From the NCBI GenBank assembly GCA_903875465.1, contig CAIQWB010000011.1:38695-102694 (forward strand): DNA of 64,000 nt. Reading direction: 5' to 3'. Below are positions 42,982 to 51,835 of the stretch, piece by piece; positions within the stretch are counted from its first letter, which is position 1; every line of letters begins with the position of its first letter. Origin of the DNA: an uncultured Verrucomicrobia subdivision 3 bacterium. GTDB lineage: Bacteria > Verrucomicrobiota > Verrucomicrobiia > Limisphaerales > UBA11358. The translations under genes and the position numbers were made by a program. The notes beneath the pieces are model-generated. The model saw only the letters and a program-made list of their open reading frames with translations, searched no databases and was not told where the DNA came from.

Positions 42982-45900
42982 TCAAATTTTCTTAAGTTGC
43001 TGTTCCAACCGCTGCGCCGAAACCGGATACGCCGTCCCCAGCTCCTGCGCAAAGAGTGACACTTTGTATTCCTCCACCATCCAGCGATATTCATCCAGTC
43101 GCTGCCGGCCCTCGATTGAAGATGGTGGGGCAGCCAGGTGCTTTTGCAAGGCCTCTAGAAACGGCGCGAGCTGGCGGGCGCGTTCCTGGTCCTTCACCGG
43201 GTTCAGGGCGGCGCGTTCCAGGCGCATCAGCAGCGCTTTCAGATAGCGCGGGAATTGGGGCAGTTGGGCGTAGGGCACCACCGTCAGAAAATTGGGCGGC
43301 AGGAGTTGCTGCAATTCGGGGGACTGCCGGTTCGCCGGGGCCGCCACTGGCACCGCGCCCAGTTGCCGCAAATCCGAAATCACCCTGGGTTTGGCCACCG
43401 GGGCCGGCACCGCTGTTTTGGAGCGCAGTAAAATGTCCTGGCGCAGTTTGAGAATCACCGTCAGCCGGTCCGTCATCTGGCTCGCCAGTCCCGGCAGCAG
43501 CGTGCGCGCGGCATCGAGTGCCTGGACAAAGTGCCCTTTGGTCAACGCCGGAAACGCTTCGCCGGGCAGCAAGTAACGACTCATATTATCAAACGCCCCG
43601 TCGATCAATTCCTCGGCGGTCAGGAAACCCACCGTCAGCGGTGCCAGCCGCGACAGCGCCCGCAAATCCTTGTGCAACCACGCCAGGTCTTTTTGCAGCG
43701 CCAGCGCCACCAGCCGGCGGCAACCCCCCAGGCTTGCCCGTCGGGCGGCTTCCTGGCTGCGGAACAGCCGCAGGCTCACGTGGTGCTCGTCCTCCTGAAT
43801 GCCTGGCCAGGCATACAGCGGCACCGTGCCCGCTTCGCTGACCGTGATGCGCTCCGGCAAATCGCCAAACGTCCAGGCCGTTAAACCAAACTGCTCCCAT
43901 TGCAACGCCAACCGCGCCCACGCCGGGTCCTCCCCTTTCGGCGCCACCTTCGCCTTTTCCAGCCGCTGCCGGAGTTGCGCCAGATCCCGGCTGGAACCCA
44001 TCGTTTTCAGGTCATTGTCCACCACTTCGATGCGCGGACGCAAATGTTGCGGGATCGCCTCCGCCGACCACCCCTCCGCCGGGATGATCACCCCATAACG
44101 CTGCCGGATAAACTGCGCCAGGTCCTTCTTTAAGGAGTCCCCCGAGGGCTGGAGCTCTTTCACAATTTCCGCCACCTTGGGCGGAAAGGGCATGAGATCG
44201 CGCCGGATGGCTTTGGGCAGCGACCGCAGCAATTCGTTGACCAGCCCCTCGCGCAGCCCCGGCACGGACCATTCCACGCTGGCCTGGGAGATGGTCTGGG
44301 CGAGGCTGAACCCGAGCTTCACCGTCACGCCATCCTGCTCCTCGCCCGGCGCGTAGGCATACGTCAGCGCCACCGGCTGGCCGCCCAGCGGCACCGCATC
44401 CGGAAACGCCGCGCTGTCATAATTCAATGCCTGGCCGCCCGTCAGATCGGCCTCCTGAAGGCACAACCAGTCCCGGTTGCCCGTCTCCCGCAGCCAGCGG
44501 TTCAATTCGTGTACCGACGACACATTGTGCAAGTGCTGGGCATAAAATTTGAACAGCACCTCGTCCAGCCCCATTAGATCATGCCGGCGCACCCGCGTCT
44601 GCCACGTCTCGATTTTGTGGCGCACCTGCCGGTTGTGCTCCAGGAAGGAATACTGCGGCGGCCAGGGCGGCGGCTGGCTTTCCGCCCGCACCAGCACGCG
44701 CACGTCATCCTCGCCGTCATCGTCCTCTTCCCGCGCCCGGCGCGTGTTCGGCAGCAAGTCCTCCTCCACCAGCGCCGACCGGATGAAAATCTCCGTGGCC
44801 GCCTGGGGCTCGATATTCCCGTACGCCACCTTGCGCTGGCGCAATTCCAGGCCATTGAACGTCGTCTTCTCCTCCACCAGCACATTGCCCGCTTTCACGT
44901 CCCAGCGGGGATTCTGGTGGGTCACCTTGCAGAGATGCGGGGCCAGTTCGATGATCCACAGCGGGTCAATCCCGGCGACCGTCCGCGCAAAGAGCTGCGA
45001 GGTCTCCACCATTTCCCCGGCCACAATCCAGGGCGGTTGCTGCACGGACACCGGCCGGCCCGTCACCGGCCCCGCCGGCGCGGCCGGCTTTTTGGGCTTT
45101 TCCTGTTTGTCATACAGCGCCGAGCCGGGAAAGATCGTCACCGGCCGGTTGCCCATGGCCTGGTAGGTGTTGCGCTCCTTGCGCAGGGCCACATGGCCCA
45201 GCAACCCCGCCAGAATGGAGCGGTGAATGGCCGCGTACGCCGCGTTGCTCTCATTCAATTTTACCGTGCGCAAATCCTCCAGCGCCCCGTGCAATTGCGC
45301 GTACAGATCCTGCCACTCCTTGAATCTCAGATAGGAAAGGAAATTCGCCTTGCAGAACTTGCGCCGCTGGCCCTGGCTGCGCAGGGTTTCCCATTGGTCG
45401 TGCACCGCGTTCCAGATTTTTAACAGGGTCAGGAAATCGGACGTCGGATCGCTCCAGCGCTTGTGCGCCGCCTCGGCGGCCGCCTTTTGATCCAGCGGCC
45501 GCTCGCGCGGGTCCTGCACGCTCAGGCCCGAGGCGATGATGAGCAGTTCCCGGGTGGCGTGCTCGTGCTGGGATTGCAACAGCATCCGGCCGAGGGTGGG
45601 GTCAATCGGCAGCCGCGCCAGATCCCGGCCGAGTTCGGTCAATTCGCGCGCTTCATTCAGCGCCCCCAATTCCTGCAACAACGAATAGCCGGCCGAAATG
45701 GCTGCGGGCGTGGGCGGATTGACAAACGGGAACACCTCGATTTCCCCCAGCCGGAACGCCTTCATGCGCAGAATCACCTCCGCCAGGTTCGCCCGCTGGA
45801 TTTCCGGCTGCGTGAAGGGCGGGCGCTCCGTGAAATTTTCCTCCGAATACAAGCGGATGCACACCCCATCCTGCACCCGGCCGCTCCGTCCCTTGCGCTG

Positions 45901-47082
45901 ATTGGCACTGCTCTGCGAAATTTCCTCGACCGGCAGCCGCTTGGTGCGGTTGCGGGGATTGTACCGGCTGATCCGCGCCAGGCCGGTGTCAATCACGTAG
46001 CGAATCCCCGGCAGCGTCAGCGACGTCTCCGCGATATTCGTCGCCACAATAATCTTCCGCCGTTGGGAGGGCGAGAATACCCGCTGCTGGTCCCCGGCAC
46101 TCAAGCGGCCAAACAGCGGAATGATCTCCGCCAGGTTGCGATAGCGGCCCTCCAGCAAATCGCTCGTCTCACGAATGTCCCGCTCGCCCGGCATGAAAAT
46201 CAGCACATCCCCGTTGCCCGGCTCGCACAAGACCTGCTCCGCCGCGCGCACTGCGGTGTCGACATACGTCATTTCGCCGCGCTCCTCCGAGTCCATGTCC
46301 AGTGGCTGGTACACCACCGCCACCGGAAAGATGCGCCCCGACACTTCGATGATCGGCGCGTCATGGAAGTGCGCGGAAAACGCCTTGGTGTCAATCGTCG
46401 CCGAGGTGATGATGAGCTTGAGATCCGGCCGCTTCATCAGCAGTCCCTTGAGGTAACCCAGCAGGAAATCAATGTTCAGACTCCGCTCATGCGCCTCGTC
46501 AATAATGATGGCGTTGTATTCGGATAACAGCGGGTCGCCCTGCGTTTCCGCCAGCAGGATGCCGTCCGTCATCAGCTTGATGTAGGTGTGCGGGCTGGAA
46601 TGGTCGTCAAACCGGATTTTGCAACCCACCTCCCGCCCCCACACCACGCCCAGTTCATCGGCGATGCGTTGGGAAATGGAGAGGGCCGCCACCCGCCGGG
46701 GTTGCGTGCAGCCAATCTTGGCCTCAATCCCCAGCCCCGCCTCCAGGCACATCTTGGGAATCTGCGTCGTCTTGCCCGAACCCGTCTCCCCCGCGATCAC
46801 CACCACCTGGTTGGTGCGAATCGCCGCGATAATATCGTCCTTCCGGCTGGTGATCGGCAGTTCCGGCGGATGACTGATGCGCGGCAACTGCGCCCGGCGC
46901 TCCTCCCGCAGGGCCACCGAGGCCCGTGCCTGCGCCAGCAAGCGGTCCAGCAACGCGTCATGCCTGGCCGGATGCCGCTGGTCGCGCAGCAGCCGGACCA
47001 GCCGCGAGCCCAGCCGCACCCAGTCGGGCAGCATCCCCTGGGGCAGCAAGGCTTTGATTTCCTGAATTCGCGCGTCGTTCAT
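42982..47082 (-). CDS. hrpA: ATP-dependent RNA helicase HrpA
   Basis: A DEAH-box helicase of about 1366 residues; relatives act in mRNA processing and in rescuing stalled ribosomes. The start at 47082 (MNDARIQEIKALLPQGMLPD) is preferred over an upstream ATG at 47148. Walker A is GETGSGKTTQ (about residues 98-107), the DEAH box is in IIIDEAHERSLN, motif III SAT in LIITSATIDTK and motif VI QRKGRSGRVQDG. The winged-helix, ratchet and OB-fold regions follow, then the long C-terminal DUF3418 region typical of full-length HrpA (EWSVPGLREGLVNELLRSLP, ending SAQRLEQQLKK). Confidence 0.95.
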   Translation of the reverse strand: MNDARIQEIKALLPQGMLPDWVRLGSRLVRLLRDQRHPARHDALLDRLLAQARASVALREERRAQLPRISHPPELPITSRKDDIIAAIRTNQVVVIAGETGSGKTTQIPKMCLEAGLGIEAKIGCTQPRRVAALSISQRIADELGVVWGREVGCKIRFDDHSSPHTYIKLMTDGILLAETQGDPLLSEYNAIIIDEAHERSLNIDFLLGYLKGLLMKRPDLKLIITSATIDTKAFSAHFHDAPIIEVSGRIFPVAVVYQPLDMDSEERGEMTYVDTAVRAAEQVLCEPGNGDVLIFMPGERDIRETSDLLEGRYRNLAEIIPLFGRLSAGDQQRVFSPSQRRKIIVATNIAETSLTLPGIRYVIDTGLARISRYNPRNRTKRLPVEEISQSSANQRKGRSGRVQDGVCIRLYSEENFTERPPFTQPEIQRANLAEVILRMKAFRLGEIEVFPFVNPPTPAAISAGYSLLQELGALNEARELTELGRDLARLPIDPTLGRMLLQSQHEHATRELLIIASGLSVQDPRERPLDQKAAAEAAHKRWSDPTSDFLTLLKIWNAVHDQWETLRSQGQRRKFCKANFLSYLRFKEWQDLYAQLHGALEDLRTVKLNESNAAYAAIHRSILAGLLGHVALRKERNTYQAMGNRPVTIFPGSALYDKQEKPKKPAAPAGPVTGRPVSVQQPPWIVAGEMVETSQLFARTVAGIDPLWIIELAPHLCKVTHQNPRWDVKAGNVLVEEKTTFNGLELRQRKVAYGNIEPQAATEIFIRSALVEEDLLPNTRRAREEDDDGEDDVRVLVRAESQPPPWPPQYSFLEHNRQVRHKIETWQTRVRRHDLMGLDEVLFKFYAQHLHNVSSVHELNRWLRETGNRDWLCLQEADLTGGQALNYDSAAFPDAVPLGGQPVALTYAYAPGEEQDGVTVKLGFSLAQTISQASVEWSVPGLREGLVNELLRSLPKAIRRDLMPFPPKVAEIVKELQPSGDSLKKDLAQFIRQRYGVIIPAEGWSAEAIPQHLRPRIEVVDNDLKTMGSSRDLAQLRQRLEKAKVAPKGEDPAWARLALQWEQFGLTAWTFGDLPERITVSEAGTVPLYAWPGIQEDEHHVSLRLFRSQEAARRASLGGCRRLVALALQKDLAWLHKDLRALSRLAPLTVGFLTAEELIDGAFDNMSRYLLPGEAFPALTKGHFVQALDAARTLLPGLASQMTDRLTVILKLRQDILLRSKTAVPAPVAKPRVISDLRQLGAVPVAAPANRQSPELQQLLPPNFLTVVPYAQLPQFPRYLKALLMRLERAALNPVKDQERARQLAPFLEALQKHLAAPPSSIEGRQRLDEYRWMVEEYKVSLFAQELGTAYPVSAQRLEQQLKKI

Positions 47083-47197
47083 GCCTGAGCCGCCCACTGT
47101 AGCAAGTCCTGGGGCGCGGGGAAACCCGATAAACACGCGGACTTGCAATTGCCGCTCGAATGATTAACTTGGCCCGCAAATTAACCCCACCCCCATT

Positions 47198-47866
47198 ATG
47201 CACCTGACTAGCCATCGGCTCCCAACCCGCCTCCGGACCCTGCCCGGCGGATTGCTTGCCCTCGCCGTCCTGGCCCAGCCCGCTGCGGCCCAGGTAGTGG
47301 CGTTCAATTCCTTCGGGGCCGGCAACTCTTATAGCCATGCCACGGTCTGGGCCGTGAGCGGTGCTTCGCTTTCCGGTGGCTATCGCGGGCAGGCGGAGTT
47401 TTTCACGCCCAGCATCACTGGCTATTTGTCCGGTATCGAACTGGCCACCTACCGGGTGAGTGGTTCCGCGTTGTCTAATTTCTATATTGCCCAGGACGAT
47501 GGCAATGGCGTGCCCGGAACCATCCTGGAATCCTTCAATAATGTCGCCAATGTCACTGGCTTGCTCACCATCAATTCCAAGGTCAAGCCCTTGCTGCAAG
47601 CCGGCACGGAATATTGGCTGTGCGATGAGCCCGCCACAAGCACTTCCTATAACGGCTGGTATTACAACAACCAGGGCGACAATAATGGCTTTGCCTTTGA
47701 ACGTTCCCCCTGGAGCTGGGCCTTTATTCCCGGTCCCGCCCCCGCCAGCGGGGTGTTTCAAATTCAGGTCACCCCCGTGCCTGAGCCCTCCCTCGCGGGG
47801 CTGGCCTGTCTGGGTGCGGCCGGGCTTTGGTGGCGGCACCAACGCCAGCCACGGTTTACCCGTTGA
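47198..47866 (+). CDS. PEP-CTERM protein with a choice-of-anchor-type domain
   Basis: A 222-residue secreted protein: a signal peptide (LPGGLLALAVLAQPAAAQ), a beta-rich body with the choice-of-anchor R pattern (SNFYIAQDDGNGVPGTILES, LLQAGTEYWLCDEPATSTS), and a C-terminal PEP-CTERM sorting signal, V-P-E-P-S followed by the hydrophobic LAGLACLGAAGLWW and a basic end (RHQRQPRFTR). Exosortase should process it to the outer surface; no exosortase gene is in this window. It shares surface biology with the exopolysaccharide loci. Confidence 0.87.
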   Translation: MHLTSHRLPTRLRTLPGGLLALAVLAQPAAAQVVAFNSFGAGNSYSHATVWAVSGASLSGGYRGQAEFFTPSITGYLSGIELATYRVSGSALSNFYIAQDDGNGVPGTILESFNNVANVTGLLTINSKVKPLLQAGTEYWLCDEPATSTSYNGWYYNNQGDNNGFAFERSPWSWAFIPGPAPASGVFQIQVTPVPEPSLAGLACLGAAGLWWRHQRQPRFTR

Positions 47867-47896
47867 ACGAATTCGCTGCCGTTGGCGGGCGCTAGA

Positions 47897-48631
47897 CTAT
47901 TTCCAATACCCTTCGGTCCGATACCAGCCGTGGGGGCCTTTCACCCAACCGCCGGTAATCCAGACCGAATGGGGATGGGGTGGTTTGGCCCAATGTCCGT
48001 CCACCCAAACCCAGCGGTCATTCCAGACCCAATCCCCGCCTATCCACACATAGCCGGGGGCCGGGGGCGTCGCCGGGATGGCTTCCACCAATGGCGCGGG
48101 CGGGCGATCATCCACCACCACCGTCACCGTCGGGACGCCGCTGACCACCGCTTCCGGGTCACTGGCAGTGCTGATCATGAAATGAATGACTTTGTCGCTC
48201 GCCCCGGCATCGCGCAGGGCGATGATGTCAGTTGAACTCAAGCGAAACCCCGAGTGGGTGGTGATAATCTGGCTGATGATCGTATCCTCGGTAATTCCGG
48301 CCCGAGCCAGGGCTTTGATATCGTTAACGGAGAGGGGTTGTTGCTGGCTGAACTGGGCATAAGCCGGGGGATAATCCCCCCGCCACCGGGCATCTTGATG
48401 TTGATCCACTGCATTGCCGATCAATGCGCCTGCCACCACCCCGGAGGCCGCGCCCAGCAAAGCAGCGTCACCCCCATGCCGTCCGCCCAGAGCCGACCCG
48501 GCCAGCGCGCCAAACACGCCGCCCATCAGCGCCCCGGAACCGGTGTTGTTCTGCGTCCCATCCGGATTCACACACCCGGTCCACAACCCCGCCGACGTCG
48601 CCAAAATCAAACCCACCACAGGGATCTTCAT
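47897..48631 (-). CDS. Glycine-zipper lipoprotein with C-terminal Trp-rich repeats (copy B)
   Basis: A 244-residue paralogue of the lipoprotein at 26.1-26.8 kb with the same order of parts: lipobox (MKIPVVGLILATSAGLWTGC), the shared VNPDGTQNNTGSGALMGG, glycine zipper, IKALARAGITEDTIISQIIT and LRDAGASDKVIHFMISTA, a short proline stretch, and Trp repeats (YVWIGGDWVWNDRWVWVDGH, VWITGGWVKGPHGWYRTEGY). About half of the residues match copy A by eye. Function unknown; a cell-envelope role is likely. It is convergent with the PEP-CTERM gene, 30 bp apart. Confidence 0.8.
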   Translation of the reverse strand: MKIPVVGLILATSAGLWTGCVNPDGTQNNTGSGALMGGVFGALAGSALGGRHGGDAALLGAASGVVAGALIGNAVDQHQDARWRGDYPPAYAQFSQQQPLSVNDIKALARAGITEDTIISQIITTHSGFRLSSTDIIALRDAGASDKVIHFMISTASDPEAVVSGVPTVTVVVDDRPPAPLVEAIPATPPAPGYVWIGGDWVWNDRWVWVDGHWAKPPHPHSVWITGGWVKGPHGWYRTEGYWK

Positions 48632-48869
48632 ACGGTTAATTTAATACAACATCAGCTATAAATGAATGCCTTTCGCATTCCACTCACCCCTACGGTCCGG
48701 CACCCGGAATCTTGCCGGCAATCTTCCCCGGTCGCCCGCCGCCGGGCTTGCGGCTTGTCTTTTGAAGTTTCCCTAATTCTTGGAGTTTCCGTTTCCCGCC
48801 CGCCCACATTTTCCAAAACAGTGATTGCGCTGCCCCCCGAAATGTTGCACAACTTGCCGCCCATTTTAT

Positions 48870-49559
48870 ATGAGCCGGAAAACGACCCAAAAAGTTAATA
48901 ACGAAGTTCAACTGTTGCAATTGCTGAAGCTGGTCCTCCCCAAGGCCACCCACGACCCCGATCTCGCCGGTAAAATTTATGAAGCTGTGGCCGCCGAACT
49001 GCAAACCAAATCGCGCACCGTGGCCTTTGAAAAGTTCTGCACCCAGGTGGAACTGCCCGACCTCGAGCCCAAGACCCTCAACGACGTGAAACTCCAGCTC
49101 GCCTCCGCCTTTGGCACCAAGGGCGAGGTCACCGTCAAACCCGACCCCGAGGAAAAGGTGCTGGCCGTGGAAATTGCCCTGCCCGATGGCAGCCAGCTGT
49201 TCAGCCAGATTCCCGTGCGCGCCCTGGCCCCCGAAGCCAGTGAAGAGCAGGAGATTGCCCTGAAATTTGTGCCCTGTCCCGTCAGCCTGCCCGGCGATCC
49301 CGAGTTGGTCTGGCTGCTCGCCAAACGTGAAAACATGACCGCCGAGGAAGCCGGCATCGCCCTGGCCAAGCTCGAGGACGATTTCTGGGCCTCCAAAACT
49401 GGTCAAAAACTCCTGCGCGATCGCGTGGAACGCAGTTTCCCGGAATTCATCAACCGTGCCCCCGCCGGGATGCTCGCGGAACTGGGTCTGAAGCGGCACT
49501 ACAAAACCCCCGAGGCCATCAAAGTCCTGCGCCCGCTTACTCCGCAAAAACGATCCTGA
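48870..49559 (+). CDS. Conserved-looking hypothetical protein
   Basis: About 229 residues from the ATG at 48870 (MSRKTTQKVNNEVQLLQLLK); the frame is open upstream to 48825 but that start is cysteine-rich and unlikely. No family is recognised. It is soluble, mixed alpha/beta and acidic in the middle (VTVKPDPEEKVLAVEIALPD), with a helical C-terminal half (LRDRVERSFPEFINRAPAGM) and a basic tail. There is no signal peptide or membrane helix. A large GC hairpin follows 8 bp after the stop, so it is probably monocistronic. Confidence 0.65.
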   Translation: MSRKTTQKVNNEVQLLQLLKLVLPKATHDPDLAGKIYEAVAAELQTKSRTVAFEKFCTQVELPDLEPKTLNDVKLQLASAFGTKGEVTVKPDPEEKVLAVEIALPDGSQLFSQIPVRALAPEASEEQEIALKFVPCPVSLPGDPELVWLLAKRENMTAEEAGIALAKLEDDFWASKTGQKLLRDRVERSFPEFINRAPAGMLAELGLKRHYKTPEAIKVLRPLTPQKRS

Positions 49560-49567
49560 GGACTCCC

Positions 49568-49614
49568 CCCGGGGCACCCGCCTTGGAGACGGTTTGTCTG
49601 GCGGATGCCCCGGG
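49568..49614 (+). terminator. Large GC-rich hairpin after the hypothetical gene
   Basis: Arms at 49568-49582 and 49600-49614 are inverted copies over 15 nt with one mismatch, around a 17-nt loop, starting 8 bp after the stop codon. There is no T-tract, so it may stabilise the 3' end or act with another terminator rather than as a classical intrinsic terminator. Confidence 0.45.
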
Positions 49615-49819
49615 CAATGGTTCATGCGACCCTTGACCAGTTCATAGCTTTGGCAAGGTAATTCATCCGCCGGTCAGGCAATCAACATCACAAACCTTGG
49701 GGTCGGCTTTACCTCCAATTCACCAGGATGGGCATGGTTCGGATGTGGGTTGAGATCAAGCAACTGCCTCCCCCACCGGGCCACTTGCCAAAACCCGCGA
49801 GTCAGGCTTTATTGACCTT

Positions 49820-50557
49820 ATGTTACTGGACCTGATCTTTGGCCGGCCCCGGCCGACCGAACCGTTGGTGGTGCCTGAACCTGCCGCCTTGCAGGTGGGC
49901 GGGCGTTCGGTCCCGCTCCGGCTGGTGCGCCATCCCCGCGCCCGGCGCTATTTGCTCCGGCTGCTCCCGGATGGCTCGGCCCGGGTGACGGTTCCCCGGG
50001 GCGGCACCCTCCTGGCCGCCCGGCAATTTGCCGAACGCCAAACCGGGTGGCTGGAAACTCAACTGCAAAAACTCGAGCACAAACCCCGAGTGCAAAGGGA
50101 GTGGTTGGTGGGCAGTGAAATTCTCTTCCGGGGGGAAAAGCTCCCGCTGCTGTGCCCGGCTCCGGGACTGCTCCAACTCGGGACCGAATCGATCAAAACG
50201 GGTGAGGCTTCCGATTTCCGTCCGGTGGTGCAAAAATATCTTTACCGCCTCGCTGCCCGCGAATTGCCACCGCGGCTGCTTGAACTCGCCCGCCAGCATC
50301 TAGTCTCTGTCACCCGCGTTTCGGTGCGCAATCAACGTTCCCGCTGGGGTTCTTGCTCCCGGACCGGCACCATCTCCCTCAACTGGCGGCTCATTCAGGC
50401 CCCGGCATATGTGAGTGATTACGTTATCCTCCACGAACTCATGCACCGCCGGCAATTAAATCATTCCCCGCGCTTTTGGCAGGAAGTGGCCGCCGTGTGT
50501 CCCGCCTACGCCCAGGCCGAGCTTTGGTTAAAACAGCACTCGGCCATTCTAAAATAA
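49820..50557 (+). CDS. YgjP-like metallopeptidase (DUF45/M48)
   Basis: A 245-residue predicted zinc metalloprotease. The C-terminal half has the family stretch RSRWGSCSRTGTISLNWRLI and the zinc motif H-E-L-M-H in YVILHELMHRRQLNHSPRFW. The N-terminal half contains VRHPRARRYLLRLLPDGSAR and RVTVPRGGTLLAARQFAERQ, seen in this family. Substrates are unknown; in many bacteria it is a lone housekeeping gene. No signal peptide is seen, so it is cytoplasmic. Confidence 0.9.
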   Translation: MLLDLIFGRPRPTEPLVVPEPAALQVGGRSVPLRLVRHPRARRYLLRLLPDGSARVTVPRGGTLLAARQFAERQTGWLETQLQKLEHKPRVQREWLVGSEILFRGEKLPLLCPAPGLLQLGTESIKTGEASDFRPVVQKYLYRLAARELPPRLLELARQHLVSVTRVSVRNQRSRWGSCSRTGTISLNWRLIQAPAYVSDYVILHELMHRRQLNHSPRFWQEVAAVCPAYAQAELWLKQHSAILK

Positions 50558-50664
50558 GCCGGACGGCCCGTCGCACCTGGTGCGGGTTGGGCTGCCATTA
50601 AATGGCATTATATTATGTGCAGCCAACCGCTCCGCGACGGCGGGGAAATCTCTACTTGTCTCTA

Positions 50665-50940
50665 TTATTTTCCCGGATCCGTCACCGGCGCCGCGGACGT
50701 CTGCTGTTTATATTTGGCCCAACGCAGTTTTTGCGCCGCTTTGATGCGGGCAATGCCGGCTGCGCTGATTTTTTTCTTGGGCTGCTTGGCCAGGGCAGGG
50801 GACTCCTTCGCCTTGGCGGGTTCCCCGGCTGCCCTGCCTCCAAGAATGTCGGCAAGTTGCTGTTCCAACTCGCTGATCTTCTCCTTGATGTCCGCCGCTT
50901 GTCTTAGTTGCCGGCTTGACAAATTCGTGATAACGCTCAT
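50665..50940 (-). CDS. Small coiled-coil protein with a basic RI-x-AA-Q-K-x-RW tail
   Basis: About 91 residues from the ATG at 50940 (MSVITNLSSRQLRQAADIKE), preferred over an earlier in-frame ATG. The N-terminal half is a short coiled coil (KEKISELEQQLADILGG). After a proline/lysine linker comes KKKISAAGIARIKAAQKLRW followed by AKYK, a basic motif I recall in small proteins of planctomycetes and verrucomicrobia. It looks like a nucleic-acid-binding tail, but no function is established. Confidence 0.7.
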   Translation of the reverse strand: MSVITNLSSRQLRQAADIKEKISELEQQLADILGGRAAGEPAKAKESPALAKQPKKKISAAGIARIKAAQKLRWAKYKQQTSAAPVTDPGK

Positions 50941-51312
50941 TGAAATCAATAGTATGCCAAAGCTAGCGTTCGTCAAGCACCGTCCGTTTTAATTCCGGAT
51001 CCTTGAAGTCTTTACTGTTACTAACTGCGCTGGTTTTGGGGCTTCCGTGGCATTCGATGTCCCCCAGCTTGATTGTATATACAATTGGCTGGTCGCTTGC
51101 GGTTGCAGGTTGGCTCTTGATTACTTCATCTGCTGTTAAATGGAGTTGTTATTAGTTATAACACGACTTCCAGTCATCCCCCTCCCTTCAGTCGCGACCT
51201 GGCCTGCCCGATGCCGCCGTCTGGTCGGCTCTGCCCTTGGCACCCCGGCGCCTGATTGAATTCCTGAGAATCGGACTTGATCTCTGCGCCCTCAGCCTTA
51301 AAGCTCGCACCC
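50941..51312. other. Intergenic region with a palindromic operator-like site
   Basis: About 370 bp between the small coiled-coil gene and the DUF2237 gene. At 51072-51085 lies a perfect 14-bp palindrome (ATTGTAT, ATACAAT), flanked by CCAGC (51064-51068) and GCTGG (51088-51092), so the inverted symmetry extends to 29 bp with a slight offset. This is typical of a dimeric regulator site. Nothing else is evident. Confidence 0.5.
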
Positions 51313-51678
51313 ATGCGTACAAATGTATTGGGCGGTGAATTGAAAAGTTGTTGTTACGAACCCCTGACCGGATTTTATCGGGATGGCTATTGCCGCACCG
51401 GGCCTGGGGACCATGGTCAGCATACGGTTTGCGTCCAGGTCACCGCCGAATTTCTGGCCTTCTCCCAAGCCCGCGGCAACGACCTTATAACCCCCCGCCC
51501 CGAATACCAGTTTCCCGGATTGCAAGCCGGGGATCGTTGGTGTCTCTGCGTGGAGCGCTGGGCGGAAGCGTTTCGCGCCGGCTGCGCGCCCCAGGTAATT
51601 CTCGAGTCCTGCCACATCGCCGCCTTGGAATTCGTCGATCTGGCCGACCTCAAATCCCTCGCGCTGGACCAGGAATGA
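51313..51678 (+). CDS. DUF2237 family protein
   Basis: A 121-residue protein matching the DUF2237 pattern throughout: [80 protein letters not shown] and [19 protein letters not shown]. Conserved cysteines and the T-G-P-x-D-x-G-x-H-T-V-C segment suggest a metal or redox site, but the function is unknown. The start at 51313 matches the family N-terminus. It lies 157 bp upstream of cydA on the same strand; co-transcription is possible but a GC-rich palindrome (51697-51717) lies between. Confidence 0.9.
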   Translation: MRTNVLGGELKSCCYEPLTGFYRDGYCRTGPGDHGQHTVCVQVTAEFLAFSQARGNDLITPRPEYQFPGLQAGDRWCLCVERWAEAFRAGCAPQVILESCHIAALEFVDLADLKSLALDQE

Positions 51679-51835
51679 ACCATTAATTTTCCCCCTGCGG
51701 CCGGCCGGCCCGGCCGCTCCCCTTCCGTCCCAGCCCCGGGCGCGGTCCGAAAATCCCCCGGCCGACCCTCATCATTATTCTACCGGCGCGAAAGAGCGCT
51801 TGATAAGTTTTGCTTTAAGTGCCACATTTGTTGTC

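Noticed and set aside
51697..51717. Intrinsic terminator between DUF2237 and cydA
   Set aside because: There is a perfect 8-bp GC palindrome with a 5-nt loop, but no T-tract on either side, so it is not called as a terminator.
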